A stretch of DNA of 37,414 nucleotides from positions 1 through 37,414 of the forward strand of contig NZ_JFAQ01000045.1 in the NCBI RefSeq assembly GCF_001304695.1, read 5' to 3'. This document shows positions 1 through 8,346 of the stretch, piece after piece (position 1 is the first letter of the stretch; every line of letters begins with the position of its first letter). Under the pieces are notes generated by a model. That model was not told the DNA's origin and did no database searches. It saw only the letters and a list, made by a program, of their open reading frames with translations. Origin of the DNA: Xanthomonas axonopodis. Lineage in GTDB: Bacteria; Pseudomonadota; Gammaproteobacteria; Xanthomonadales; Xanthomonadaceae. The translations under genes and the position numbers were made by a program.

Positions 1-1845
1 CGAACGGCCCGGGCCGTTCGGACGACCGGAGGGCTTGCCGCCACGCGGAAAGCGCGGCTTGGACGCCGCACCGGCCGCTTCACCGTCTTCCAGCTTGCGC
101 ATGTGGAGCTGCTGACCGGACACCCAGACCTTCTTCAGGTGGGCGAGCAGTTCGCGCGGCATGTCGGCCGGCAGATCCAGGATCGAATAATCGTCCTGGA
201 TGTCGATACGACCGATATAGCGGCTTTCCAGCCCGGCTTCGTTGGCGATCGCGCCAACGATGTTGGCCGGCTTCACGCCGTGGCTGTGGCCCACTTCGAT
301 GCGGTAGCTCTCCATGCCGAACTCCGGCTCCCCACGTGGGGCCGGCTCGCGGCGCGGGCGCTCGCCGCCGGCATCGTCACCGCGCGGCGGACGTGCGGGG
401 CGCTCCCCGTCGGCGCGCAGGCCACGCTCGAACTTCGGTTCGAAGCGCGGGCGATCGCCGCGGTCGGCACGCTCATGACGCTCGCGCGGTGCGGTGTCCT
501 CGCGCGCACCACGCACCGGCGGGGTCAGCAGGAACGGCGCATCGCCCTGCAGCAACTTGGCCAGCGCGGCGGCGATATCGATCACCGGCACGTTGTTTTC
601 GGCCTCATAGCGCTGCAGCAGGTCGCGGTACATGTCGATCTGGCCGCCGGCCAGGGTCTCGGTAATGCGGGTCATGAAACGGGCCACGCGGGTGTCGTTG
701 ACCGCGTCCACGCTCGGCAGCTGCATTTCTTCGATCGGCTGGCGGGTGGCGCGCTCGATCGAACGCAGCATGCCCTTTTCGCGCGGCGTCACGAACAGGA
801 TTGCGTCGCCGGTACGCCCGGCACGGCCGGTACGACCGATGCGGTGCACGTAGCTTTCAGTGTCGTAGGGAATGTCGTAGTTCAGCACGTGGCTGATGCG
901 TTCCACGTCCAGGCCGCGGGCGGCCACGTCGGTGGCGACCAGAATGTCCAGCTTGCCGTCCTTGAGCTGGGCAATGGCCTTCTCACGCGCCGCCTGCTGC
1001 ATGTCGCCGTTGATGGCCGCTGCCGCCATGCCGCGCGCCTGCAGCTTCTGCGCCAGTTCTTCGGTGGCCGCCTTGGTGCGCGCGAAGATGATCATGCCGT
1101 CGAACGGCTCGACCTCGAGAATGCGGGTCAACGCATCCAGCTTGTGCAGCCCGCTCACCCACCAGTAGCGCTGACGGATGTTGGCCGAGGTGGTGGTCTT
1201 GGCCGCGATGGTGACTTCGGCCGGGTCCTTCAGGTAGGTCTGCGCGATACGGCGGATGGCCGGCGGCATGGTGGCCGAGAACAAGGCCACCTGGCGCTGC
1301 TCCGGCAGCTTCTTCAGCACCGCTTCGACGTCGTCGATGAAGCCCATGCGCAGCATTTCGTCGGCTTCGTCCAGCACCAGCGTCTTGAGCTGGGACAGAT
1401 CCAGGGTGCCGCGATCCAGGTGATCGATCACCCGGCCAGGGGTGCCGACCACCACATGCACGCCGCGCTTGAGCGCGCTCAGCTGCTGAGCGTAGGGCTG
1501 GCCGCCGTACACCGGCAGCACGCGGAAGCCGGAAATGGCTTCGGCATATTTCTGGAACGCCTCGGCAACCTGGATGGCCAGTTCGCGGGTCGGGGCCAGC
1601 ACCAGCGCCTGCGGCTTGACCTGGTTGAGATCGGCGTTGGACAGCACCGGCAGCGCGAACGCGGCGGTCTTGCCGGTACCGGTCTGGGCCTGGCCGAGCA
1701 CGTCGCGGCCGGCCAGCAGCGCGGGGATCGTGGCAGCCTGGATCGGCGACGGCGACTCGTAGCCAACATTTGCAACGGCCTTCATCACAGCGTCCGAGAG
1801 GCCGAGATCTGCAAACAGCAGCGGCGCGGATGATTCTTGGGTCAT
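1..1845 (-). CDS. deaD: DEAD-box ATP-dependent RNA helicase, CsdA/DeaD type (3' end cut by window)
   Basis: This is an ATP-driven helicase that unwinds RNA duplexes, probably in ribosome assembly, mRNA turnover and cold adaptation. The minus strand is open for all 615 codons from 1845 to the window edge. Visible motifs in order: Q motif (FADLGLS, SPIQ), motif I AQTGTGKT, motif II DEAD within VLDEADEML, motif III FSATMP, motif V ATDVAARGLDV and motif VI HRIGRTGRAGR. A charged, Arg/Gly/Pro-rich linker follows, then a DbpA-type RNA-binding domain (YRIEVGHSHGVKPANIVGAI), which is the layout of CsdA/DeaD rather than the short RhlE type. The tail is basic and Gly-rich and is still open at base 1. 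The start ATG (1843-1845) follows a GGAG ribosome-binding site and gives MTQESSAPLLFADLGL. The gene is divergent from the sigma-factor remnant. Family call is very sure; the exact paralogue name slightly less so. Confidence 0.93.
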   Translation of the reverse strand, partial: MTQESSAPLLFADLGLSDAVMKAVANVGYESPSPIQAATIPALLAGRDVLGQAQTGTGKTAAFALPVLSNADLNQVKPQALVLAPTRELAIQVAEAFQKYAEAISGFRVLPVYGGQPYAQQLSALKRGVHVVVGTPGRVIDHLDRGTLDLSQLKTLVLDEADEMLRMGFIDDVEAVLKKLPEQRQVALFSATMPPAIRRIAQTYLKDPAEVTIAAKTTTSANIRQRYWWVSGLHKLDALTRILEVEPFDGMIIFARTKAATEELAQKLQARGMAAAAINGDMQQAAREKAIAQLKDGKLDILVATDVAARGLDVERISHVLNYDIPYDTESYVHRIGRTGRAGRTGDAILFVTPREKGMLRSIERATRQPIEEMQLPSVDAVNDTRVARFMTRITETLAGGQIDMYRDLLQRYEAENNVPVIDIAAALAKLLQGDAPFLLTPPVRGAREDTAPRERHERADRGDRPRFEPKFERGLRADGERPARPPRGDDAGGERPRREPAPRGEPEFGMESYRIEVGHSHGVKPANIVGAIANEAGLESRYIGRIDIQDDYSILDLPADMPRELLAHLKKVWVSGQQLHMRKLEDGEAAGAASKPRFPRGGKPSGRPNGPGRS

Positions 1846-2013
1846 GGGTAACTCCGGAGGCGCCGCACAGAGCCGGCAGGCGCAAAGCCGCATAGTGTGC
1901 CTCTTCAGCCCCCTTGCTGTCGAAATTTTCGTGACAGTCCATTCAGGTTCTGAGGAATTGCGCTCCGGCGCGAATCATCTCCACGTCATCCCTTCACCTG
2001 CCCGGCCGGAGCC

Positions 2014-2519
2014 ATGCCCCTGGACACAGACCTGCACACCCGCTTCAGCACCCTGCTGCGGCAGCATCGCGGCATCGTGCTAAAGGTGGCGGCCAGCTAT
2101 TGCCGCGGCCACGACGACCGCGACGAACTGGCGCAGGAAATCGCCACGCAACCATGGCGGGCATTTCCCGGCTACGACCCCCGAGTCGGCACTTTTCCAC
2201 CTGGATGTACCGCATCGCCTTGAACGTGGCGATCAGCGATCTGCGATCTGCGCGGCCGCCGCGCGGCCGGCGAACCGATCGCGCTGGATGCGGTGGTGGA
2301 TCGCATCGCCGATCCCCATGCGCACGACCCTGTCCGCGAACAACAGGTGGCCGCGCTGTATGCCTTCATCGCACAGCAACCGCCGCTGGAACGCGGCTTG
2401 TTGTTGCTCTATCTGGACCAACACAGCTATCGCGAGATCGGCGAAGTGCTCGGCATCAGCGAAACCAATGTCGCCACCAAACTAGCCGCCTGAAATTGCG
2501 CATCCGCGCCGAACTATAA
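2014..2519 (+). pseudogene. ECF-type RNA polymerase sigma factor, broken by three frameshifts
   Basis: Translating across three frames gives a recognisable sigma-70 family protein of about 166 residues. Region 2 reads LAQEIATQ, WRAFPGYD, then FSTWMYRIALNVAISDLR; region 4 reads LLLLYLDQHSYREIGEVLGISETNVATK, then LKLRIRAEL. Three lesions are visible. (1) One base is missing near 2192; restoring it gives YDPRVGTFSTWMYR. (2) The 7-bp unit GCGATCT occurs twice in tandem at 2236-2249; one copy restores ISDLRGRRAGEPIALD. (3) One base is missing near 2478-2483, so the frame meets TGA at 2491-2493 instead of continuing ISRLKLRIRAEL. The 7-bp duplication is unlike a sequencing slip and supports true decay. 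The next gene, an intact membrane protein 29 bp downstream, is a plausible former anti-sigma partner. As it stands no full sigma factor can be made. Confidence 0.85.
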
Positions 2520-2548
2520 ACCCCACCAATCCGCAACCGGAGCAAGAC

Positions 2549-3193
2549 ATGGAACTGGACGACATCGCCCTGGCCTGGCGTTCGCTGGAACAGCGGCTGG
2601 ACCAACAAGCCGCACTCACCGGCCAACTGCTCGGCGACCTGCGCAACCACGCAGCACGCGCGCACCTGCGCCCGTTGTGGCTGAGCCAATCGGCGCAACT
2701 GCTATGCGCCATCACACTGAGTGGCATCGTTGCCCACAGCTGGCTTGCGTTCGCCGATCAGACGGCAGCGGTCGTCGGCGGAGTGTTGTTGCAGGTGTGG
2801 TGCGTTGCGCTGGCAGCGTCTGCGGCCCGCCAACTGTGGCTGTTGTCGCGATTGGACTTCGCCGGGCCACTGCTACAGACGCAGCGCGCGCTTGCACAGT
2901 TGCGGCGCTGGCGCACGCGCGTGGCGCCGTGGCTGGGCGTGGCGTTCTGGGTGCTGTGGGTCGCGACGCTGCGTGGCGCGCCCTCACCGATCGATCTGTC
3001 GCTGCCGCACGCCTGGCTGCTATGCAACCTGCTGGTCGGCGTACTCGGCGGACTCGGTACCTGGCTGGGCTATCGACGGCTGCAACGCAGCGGTCACCCC
3101 TGGCTGGAACGCCTGGACACCGCGCATGCCGGCCGCAGCCTCGTCCGCACCGAAACCCTGCTGGAACAGATCGCGCGTTTCCAGCGCGAGTAA
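2549..3193 (+). CDS. Four-helix inner-membrane protein next to ECF sigma remnant, possible anti-sigma partner
   Basis: A 214-residue protein with a cytoplasmic-looking N-terminus (residues 1-42, charged and helical), four hydrophobic segments at about 45-68, 73-94, 124-142 and 155-176, and a charged C-terminal tail ending LEQIARFQRE. The start ATG follows CCGGAGCAAGAC, a good ribosome-binding site. It lies just downstream of the sigma-factor gene on the same strand, the usual place for a membrane-bound regulator of an ECF sigma factor, so a role in holding or signalling to that factor is inferred from context only. No zinc-binding anti-sigma motif (HxxxCxxC) is present, so it is not a classical ZAS-domain protein. 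The reading frame is intact although its likely partner is destroyed. I do not recognise a named family. Confidence 0.7.
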   Translation: MELDDIALAWRSLEQRLDQQAALTGQLLGDLRNHAARAHLRPLWLSQSAQLLCAITLSGIVAHSWLAFADQTAAVVGGVLLQVWCVALAASAARQLWLLSRLDFAGPLLQTQRALAQLRRWRTRVAPWLGVAFWVLWVATLRGAPSPIDLSLPHAWLLCNLLVGVLGGLGTWLGYRRLQRSGHPWLERLDTAHAGRSLVRTETLLEQIARFQRE

Positions 3194-3229
3194 GCGGATA
3201 ATCGCTGCCTCCCTGCGACCGAGCACACC

Positions 3230-3472
3230 ATGCAATACCTGGAATTCGACCTGGACGGCGACTACATCGAACTCAACCAGTTGCTCAAACTGGCCGGCAT
3301 TGCCGACAGCGGCGGCCAGGGCAAGGCGATCGTCGCCAGCGGCGCGGTCAGCGTCGACGGCGTGCAGGAGCTGCGCAAGACCGCCAAGATCCGTCCTGGT
3401 CAGCTGGTGCAGTTGGACGATGTGAAAATTCGCGTGCTGGCACTGGACCCGGATGTCGAGCCTGACGCATGA
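3230..3472 (+). CDS. Small S4-domain RNA-binding protein (YbcJ-like)
   Basis: An 80-residue protein that is almost entirely one S4 RNA-binding domain. The signature is DYIELNQLLKLAGIADSGGQGKAIVASGAVSVDG, followed by the basic strand ELRKTAKIRPGQLVQLDD. This is the architecture of the YbcJ/YaaA stand-alone S4 proteins, which bind structured RNA and are thought to act around ribosome maturation; the exact target is not known from sequence. Length is normal for the family. The stop overlaps the start of the next ORF as ATGA (3469-3472), so the two are probably translationally coupled. Confidence 0.85.
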   Translation: MQYLEFDLDGDYIELNQLLKLAGIADSGGQGKAIVASGAVSVDGVQELRKTAKIRPGQLVQLDDVKIRVLALDPDVEPDA

Positions 3473-3789
3473 AAGTGGTGGAGATCAGTCAGCGCAACAA
3501 CGCGCCCTCAGCCGACGATCCGGAAGCACGACGTCTATATTTTTTCGATCGCCATCGATTCGGACACGCCGTTCTGGCTGGAGCAATCCATCCACGGCGG
3601 ACATGCCGAGCGTGGCGGCTGCACGATGCTGGCCTTGCACGAACTGGAAGGCTGGCCTGGCGGCTGGCGCACAGATGTGACCAAGGCCGGCTGCGCGTGG
3701 GTGATCCCGATCCTTGAAGAGGCCCTGCGTACCGGCAACGCGCCGGGGCAATCGATACGATCCTGGCGCGGGTGCAAGCGCCGGGTTGA
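3469..3789 (+). pseudogene. Conserved hypothetical protein, frameshifted twice
   Basis: The ORF starts at an ATG overlapping the S4 gene stop (ATGA). Its first residues (MKVVEISQRNNAPSADDP) are in one frame, the body continues in the next frame (VYIFSIAIDSDTPFWLEQSI, then HGGHAERGGCTMLALHELEG), and the last codons are back in the first frame, ending TGA at 3787-3789. One extra base near 3520-3525 (CCGGAAGC) and one missing base near 3749-3752 (GGGGCAATCG) explain this. The net length is unchanged, 106 residues once corrected. Both lesions sit in short runs of the same base, so sequencing error is a serious alternative to mutation. I recognise no named domain. It is probably cytoplasmic, since no signal peptide or membrane segment is visible, and it may be coupled to the RNA-binding protein. 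Confidence 0.65.
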
Positions 3790-3792
3790 AAC

Positions 3793-4218
3793 TCACACCT
3801 GCCGGCGACGCCGCATCAAACTACCCAGCAGGGCGCGCACCAGTTTGATGATGCCCCAGAACGACACCACCCAGATGGCGCTGCGCAGGTACGGAATACC
3901 CGCCGCATACACCGGCACATAGGCCACGCGCGCCCATAGGTAGAGCTGCACGGCAAGTGCTGTTTCTGCGCTGGTGCGCCCGGCCACGCTCACCGCCAGC
4001 ACGGCGGCCGCGAAGATCGGAAAAGTTTCCAGATAGTTGCGGAACGCGCGGTCCAACCGCGCCGCCACGCCGGTGAGCGGCTTGGCCTCGCCATCACGTG
4101 CGCTGGCATTCCACTTGGTGCCGCGCTGGGCGGTCATGCTGGCCGAGGCGGCCAGCAATTGCACCAACCCGAGCACCATCGCCCAGCCCAGCATCTGCAG
4201 CTCGATCGTCAGTTGCAT
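3793..4218 (-). CDS. MAPEG-family integral membrane protein
   Basis: A 141-residue protein with four predicted membrane helices. The pattern matches the MAPEG family (membrane-associated proteins in eicosanoid and glutathione metabolism): an early helix (LQMLGWAMVLGLVQLLAASA), the charged loop with RLDRAFRNYLETFPIFAAAVL, then LYLWARVAYVPVYAAGIPYL and a last helix before a basic tail MRRRRQV. The R-A-x-x-N-x-x-E-x-x-P motif in the loop is characteristic. Bacterial members are mostly uncharacterised; glutathione transferase or peroxidase activity is possible but not shown here. The gene converges with the frameshifted ORF on the plus strand, only 3 bp away, and lies downstream of the exported DUF4019-like gene on the same strand. 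Confidence 0.8.
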   Translation of the reverse strand: MQLTIELQMLGWAMVLGLVQLLAASASMTAQRGTKWNASARDGEAKPLTGVAARLDRAFRNYLETFPIFAAAVLAVSVAGRTSAETALAVQLYLWARVAYVPVYAAGIPYLRSAIWVVSFWGIIKLVRALLGSLMRRRRQV

Positions 4219-4243
4219 ACGTTTCTCCCGGCCGATGGAAACA

Positions 4244-4780
4244 TCACTTCACCGCCGTGCGCAGGCTGTAACCGGCCAACCGCCAGGTCTTGTCTTCGTC
4301 CAGACGGAACGACACCAGCTCGCGGACCGGCTGCTGCGCCTTGGCGAAGCGGGTCGGGAAGCTCACGTTGACATACAGGCCTTCGGGCACCTGCGCGCCA
4401 GGGCCGTACTTGACCCGCGTGACCGAGCCCTGCCCGCGCCCCACCACCGCACCCAGCCGCGCGCGTTCGGTGCCGATCTGGCTGACGAAGACATCGCGCT
4501 TGACCGCGGTCTTGGCCACCTTAGACGCGCCATCCCACAAGGACGCGACCTGGTTGCCGTCCACCATCTGCGCCACGCGCAAGGCGGCCTGGGTCATTTC
4601 GGTGTTCTGCTTGGTCAGCTGCGCCTGCTGCGCCGGGCTGAGCGCCGGCTGCCCTGCGGGCGCTGCAGCTGCCGATTGCCCCGCAGCCGGGCCAGCCGGG
4701 CGACTGGCGGCGTGCGGTTGTTGAGCGAACGCCAGCGCTGGAGCCAGTGCCAACACGATAACCAGACGAGAACGAAACAT
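4244..4780 (-). CDS. Exported DUF4019-like protein
   Basis: A 178-residue protein with a clear signal peptide (MFRSRLVIVLALAPALAFAQ, likely cleaved after AFA), an Ala/Pro/Gln-rich linker of about 35 residues and a C-terminal globular domain. The domain reads VAQMVDGNQVASLWDGASKV, then later YVNVSFPTRFAKAQ and ETVxF-like strands ending WRLAGYSL. That layout, with a tryptophan-containing first helix and a final strand reporting on the substrate 'GY', resembles the DUF4019 family of periplasmic proteins of unknown function. The start ATG is the only one that leaves a complete signal peptide. It is separated by 25 bp from the MAPEG gene downstream and could be cotranscribed with it. Confidence 0.7.
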   Translation of the reverse strand: MFRSRLVIVLALAPALAFAQQPHAASRPAGPAAGQSAAAAPAGQPALSPAQQAQLTKQNTEMTQAALRVAQMVDGNQVASLWDGASKVAKTAVKRDVFVSQIGTERARLGAVVGRGQGSVTRVKYGPGAQVPEGLYVNVSFPTRFAKAQQPVRELVSFRLDEDKTWRLAGYSLRTAVK

Positions 4781-5176
4781 GGGACGGGGACCTTGTACGG
4801 ATCGGGTTGAAAGGGAAGGCGCCGCCCGCCTTTCGGTGGGTAGCGCAGTCTAGAATGCGTCGTGCGCAACACAAGCTTTAGTGCAGGCTCGGGGACGGCG
4901 CTGAAGACAACAGGGCAAGCGCTGACGCGGGGCTTTTCGAAAACACACTGATCGAGCGCGCGAGCGGCGAGCAGGGAAGTCCGGCCACGGCCGCGCGCAT
5001 TCGACGTCATCAGGTCTGGCAGCGGCGTTGTCATCCTTCTGTTTGGAGTGTGCAGGAATGCTGCTGATGTCGGCATCGGCTAGGTACGCACGCATGCGGC
5101 CATGCCTTGAAGTTAACAAGCGCACATCCCTCACAGGCCCGCACCAGTGAGGTCCCATCGCCGTTGTCTGCGCGCG
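4781..5176. other. Intergenic region without a convincing gene
   Basis: About 400 bp between two minus-strand genes. Several short open frames cross it on both strands, but none has a signal peptide, recognised domain or good ribosome-binding site. The right part should hold whatever ends transcription of the 5177-5431 gene, and the left part the promoter of the DUF4019-like gene; neither can be assigned by eye. Confidence 0.5.
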
Positions 5177-5431
5177 CTAGACCTCGCCCCCGGGAGCCGG
5201 CGGAACAGCCGCCACGCCACGCGGCCGCCACAGACGCCAACTGACCCAGAAGGCACGCGCGATCGCGGCAATCAGCGCCGCCAGACTCAGCCACGTTGCC
5301 AGTGTCGCCGGCCATTGTTCGTGCATGGCGGCAGCGGCCAGACGCAGCAACTCGGCCACGCCGAAGCCAACCAGCACCAACAGGGCCGACGGGAGATATG
5401 CCAGTAACACACCCTTGGTCTTGCCTCGCAT
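5177..5431 (-). CDS. Small two-helix membrane protein
   Basis: An 84-residue protein starting MRGKTKGVLLAYLPSALLVL. It has two hydrophobic segments, about residues 8-33 and 43-64, a basic turn (SWRLWRPRG) and a Pro-rich tail. A longer version starting at GTG 5506 would add 25 residues, but that extension has no membrane or signal character, so the internal ATG at 5431 is preferred. It follows the ClpP-like lipoprotein gene on the same strand by 75 bp and may be read with it. I do not recognise the family. Confidence 0.55.
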   Translation of the reverse strand: MRGKTKGVLLAYLPSALLVLVGFGVAELLRLAAAAMHEQWPATLATWLSLAALIAAIARAFWVSWRLWRPRGVAAVPPAPGGEV

Positions 5432-5506
5432 ACGCCACCGGCTCGGTTGTGATGCAGCGACGATAGGCAGCGCGCAGTGCGATACGCGTGAAGCCCATCG
5501 CTGCAC

Positions 5507-6733
5507 TCAGCCGTCGGGGTGCGTGGCCGAGGGCGGGTCAGCCTGGGCAGCATCCTGCGCTGGTGCCGCTTCCGGCTCGGCTGCAGGTGTTCCAGCGGCC
5601 GCGGCATCACACTGGACCTGGCCGTTCTGTGTCTGGTCGCGCTGCGCCTCATCGGTCTGCGTCTCGGCCGTTGGGCTGGCCGGCAGCGCCGCGGCATCGG
5701 TTTCGGCCAGCGGGCTTTCTTCCGGGCAGGCCGCATCCGGAAAGCCGAAACGCTGCTTCAAGGCCAGGCCGCAGGCATTGACCGTATCCAGGTCCGCGCC
5801 CTCGCCCTTGCACTTCTGGTCGAAGGCGACCAGAAACGCGTCCTTGCGGCGTACGAAGGCATCGCCGCACTTGCGCATCTGGCGGATGCGTTCCAGATCG
5901 TCCTGCACGGCGTTGGTGCCATCCAGCCCGTATTCGCACAACTCTTCCATGGTGAGCAGGCGCAGGCTGCGGTTGGGCACGGTCATCATCAGGTCGGCCA
6001 CCGCCACCGCCACGCCGTTGCGCTCCAGGTAATCCTTGACGTTGCCGTAGACCTCGCGCAGTTCGCGATTGAGCTCGGCGCGCGAGGTCGCCTTGGAACT
6101 GATCCGCATCATGCGGTGAATCCCGACCTTGCCGGCGACCAGGCGGTTGTCGCCAGCCGCCAGCACGAATACGCAGGCGCTGTGGCAGATCGCGCCTTCG
6201 CGCACCCAGATGGTCCAGTTGGATTCGCCGATGGTGTCGCCGGCGCGGATCGCCGCTTCCACCTGCCCGCCGCTGGAATCCAGGTCCAGGATGCGATGCG
6301 GCAACTTCCACTGCTCGGCGACCGACGCCAGACGCCACACCAGCGCGGCAAACCCTGCGTTGATCTTGCCGGCATAGCGCACCCGCACCAGCCCGGTCTC
6401 GCGGCACGGCGCCAACGCCGCTTCCACGCTGGCCCGGTCCAGTGCCGGCAGCAACGTGCCGTCGCCGGCCTCGCGGCTGTAATCGGTCGCGCAGCTGATC
6501 CAGGCCTGGCCCGATTCCAGTTCCGCCTGCGGCCAGCCCGCCGCGCCCGCCTGCGTGCGCGGGCGCGGCGGCAGTACCGGGTCGGGCGTATCCACCGACA
6601 CCATGTGATCGCCATCGCCCGCCTGCCCTGCGCCACTTTGCTGCGCAACCGCTGCATCGGCGGAGGTCGCCGACCGATCGCAGGCGGCCAGCAGGAACAA
6701 GCAGGCAAGTGACAGACAAGCCGATTTCAGCAT
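5507..6733 (-). CDS. Lipoprotein with ClpP/crotonase-like fold (COG3904-like), putative serine protease
   Basis: A protein of about 408 residues anchored as a lipoprotein: MLKSACLSLACLFLLAAC ends in a lipobox with Cys18. The core resembles the predicted periplasmic ClpP-like proteins of the COG3904 type. ILDLDSSGGQVEAAIRAGDT gives the glycine-rich oxyanion strand, CHSACVFVLAAG carries the candidate nucleophilic serine, and VGIHRMM carries the candidate catalytic histidine. A helical region with several cysteines follows (LCEYGL, RKCGDAF, DQKCKGEG, NACGLAL), and the last 60 residues are low-complexity Ala/Gln/Asp/Pro-rich. A GTG at 6745 would add four residues; the ATG at 6733 is chosen because it leaves a compact signal peptide. 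Protease activity is inferred from the Ser/His placement, not shown. Members of this fold are usually of unknown substrate. Confidence 0.75.
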   Translation of the reverse strand: MLKSACLSLACLFLLAACDRSATSADAAVAQQSGAGQAGDGDHMVSVDTPDPVLPPRPRTQAGAAGWPQAELESGQAWISCATDYSREAGDGTLLPALDRASVEAALAPCRETGLVRVRYAGKINAGFAALVWRLASVAEQWKLPHRILDLDSSGGQVEAAIRAGDTIGESNWTIWVREGAICHSACVFVLAAGDNRLVAGKVGIHRMMRISSKATSRAELNRELREVYGNVKDYLERNGVAVAVADLMMTVPNRSLRLLTMEELCEYGLDGTNAVQDDLERIRQMRKCGDAFVRRKDAFLVAFDQKCKGEGADLDTVNACGLALKQRFGFPDAACPEESPLAETDAAALPASPTAETQTDEAQRDQTQNGQVQCDAAAAGTPAAEPEAAPAQDAAQADPPSATHPDG

Positions 6734-6880
6734 GATGTGGGGCACGGAGCGCGACGAAGATCACCCGCAGTCTATGGCTGAATGGGTCGATGGGTTGACC
6801 CAGCCATGAACGCGCAGGCCCGCTGCAACCCTGTCCGAAAACGGCCAGCCGGCGCTGGGGCAAGCGCATAGACTGGCCCC

Positions 6881-8346
6881 ATGCAGACCGCAACGCCCGA
6901 CCGAACCCAATGCGACCGCGCCCGCCTGGCACGCGATGCACGCTTTGAGGGGCTGTTTTTCACCGCCGTGCGTAGCACCGGCATCTATTGCCGCCCGGTG
7001 TGCCCGGCGCCGGCGCCCAAGCCGGCCAATATCAGTTACTACCCCACTGCCGCGGCGGCCAGCGCCGCCGGCTACCGGCCGTGCCTGCGCTGCCGGCCGG
7101 AGCTGTCGCCGCAGGCGCAGCAGCATCTGGGCGAAGAAAGCGTGCAGCGTGCGCTGGCGATGATTGCCGACGGCGCGCTGCAGGCGCAGCCGGTGCAGAC
7201 CCTTGCCGATGCGGTTGGCGTGAGCGCGCGCCAACTGCAACGGCAATTCGTGCAGCAGTTGGGCGCCACGCCGATCCAGGTGCATGGCACGCATCGGTTG
7301 CTGCTGGCCAAGCAGCTGCTGACCGAAACCGCCTTGCCGGTCACCGAGGTCGCGCTCGCGGCCGGCTTCAACAGCCTGCGCCGCTTCAATGCCGCCTTCC
7401 TGCAGGGCTGCGGCATGCCGCCTTCTGCACTGCGCAAGCAGCGTGCCGAGGTACCGGGCGGCGAACTGACATTGCGCCTGGGCTATCGCCCGCCGCTGGA
7501 TCTGCCGGCGATGCTGGCATTTTTGCAGCGCCGTGCGATCCCTGGCATCGAGCAGGTCGATGCCAACGGCTACCGTCGCGTGATCGGCGCGCCGGGCGAG
7601 GCCAGCGTGATCGAGGTCAGCGCGGCACCGCAGCACGCGGAACTGCTGCTGCGCATCGGTGCCACCGACCCGCGGCAGATTCCGCAGATCGTGCGGCGCG
7701 TGCGCAGGCTGTTCGATCTGGATGCCGACCTGCAGGCCGTGCATGCCACGCTGGCGCCGGAACCGCTGCTGGCCGAAGCGATCGCACGCCGACCCGGCCT
7801 GCGCGTGCCCGGTGGCTGGGACGGCTTCGAGGTGGCGGTGCGCGCGGTGCTGGGCCAGCAGATCAGCGTGGCCGGCGCGGCAACGCTGGCAGCGCGGCTG
7901 GTCGACCGCCACGGAGGTCATCATGCCGACATGCCACCCGGACTGGATCGCAGCTTTCCCACGCCCGAACAGTTGGCCGACGCGCCGCTGGAACAACTCG
8001 GGCTGCCGCGTGCGCGCGCCGCCACAGTGCGTGCACTGGCATCGGCCTGCGCCCAAGGCCAGCTGCACTTCGGTGCCGGGCAGCGCGCCTGGCTGATTTC
8101 ATCGCCGCCTGCACCGCGCTACCCGGGATCGGTCCGTGGACCGCGCATTACACCGCCATGCGCGCGCTCTCGCATCCGGATGCGTTTCCCGCCGGCGATC
8201 TGATCCTGCAACAGGTCCTCGGCGCACCGGCGCGTTTGAGCGAACGCGCCACCGAAGCGCATTCGCAGGCATGGCGACCGTGGCGCGCCTACGCCGTGCT
8301 GCACCTGTGGCATCTGGCCAACGACCGCAACGACACCCGCGTATGA
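6881..8346 (+). pseudogene. alkA: Ada/AlkA bifunctional regulator and 3-methyladenine DNA glycosylase, frameshifted near 3' end
   Basis: The gene encodes an Ada-type N-terminal domain fused to AraC and AlkA domains. The zinc/methyl-acceptor cysteines are C37 and C41 (IYCRPVC) and C68 and C71 (PCLRC). An AraC helix-turn-helix follows (SARQLQRQF, then VTEVALAAGFNSLRRFNAAF), then the AlkA N-terminal domain (LGYRPPLD) and the HhH-GPD glycosylase domain starting FEVAVRAVLGQQISVAGAAT. Near 8080-8092 the frame changes by one missing base. The next frame holds LADFIAACTALPGIGPWTAH, including the helix-hairpin-helix LPGIGPWTA, and GDLILQQ with the catalytic Asp. Read as given, the protein loses the hairpin and catalytic Asp and ends at 8203. 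Corrected length is about 488 residues. Its stop overlaps the ogt start (ATGA), so the pair forms an alkylation-repair operon. Confidence 0.88.

Noticed and set aside
103-1833. Long plus-strand open frame of 576 codons
   Set aside because: It lies wholly opposite the DEAD-box helicase, has no recognisable domain and is a product of high GC codon use on the other strand.
5519-6712. Plus-strand frame of 397 codons
   Set aside because: Opposite the lipoprotein gene, which has a lipobox and conserved motifs; the plus frame has none.
6761-8068. Minus-strand frame of 435 codons opposite alkA
   Set aside because: Shadow ORF; the plus strand has clear Ada, AraC and AlkA motifs.
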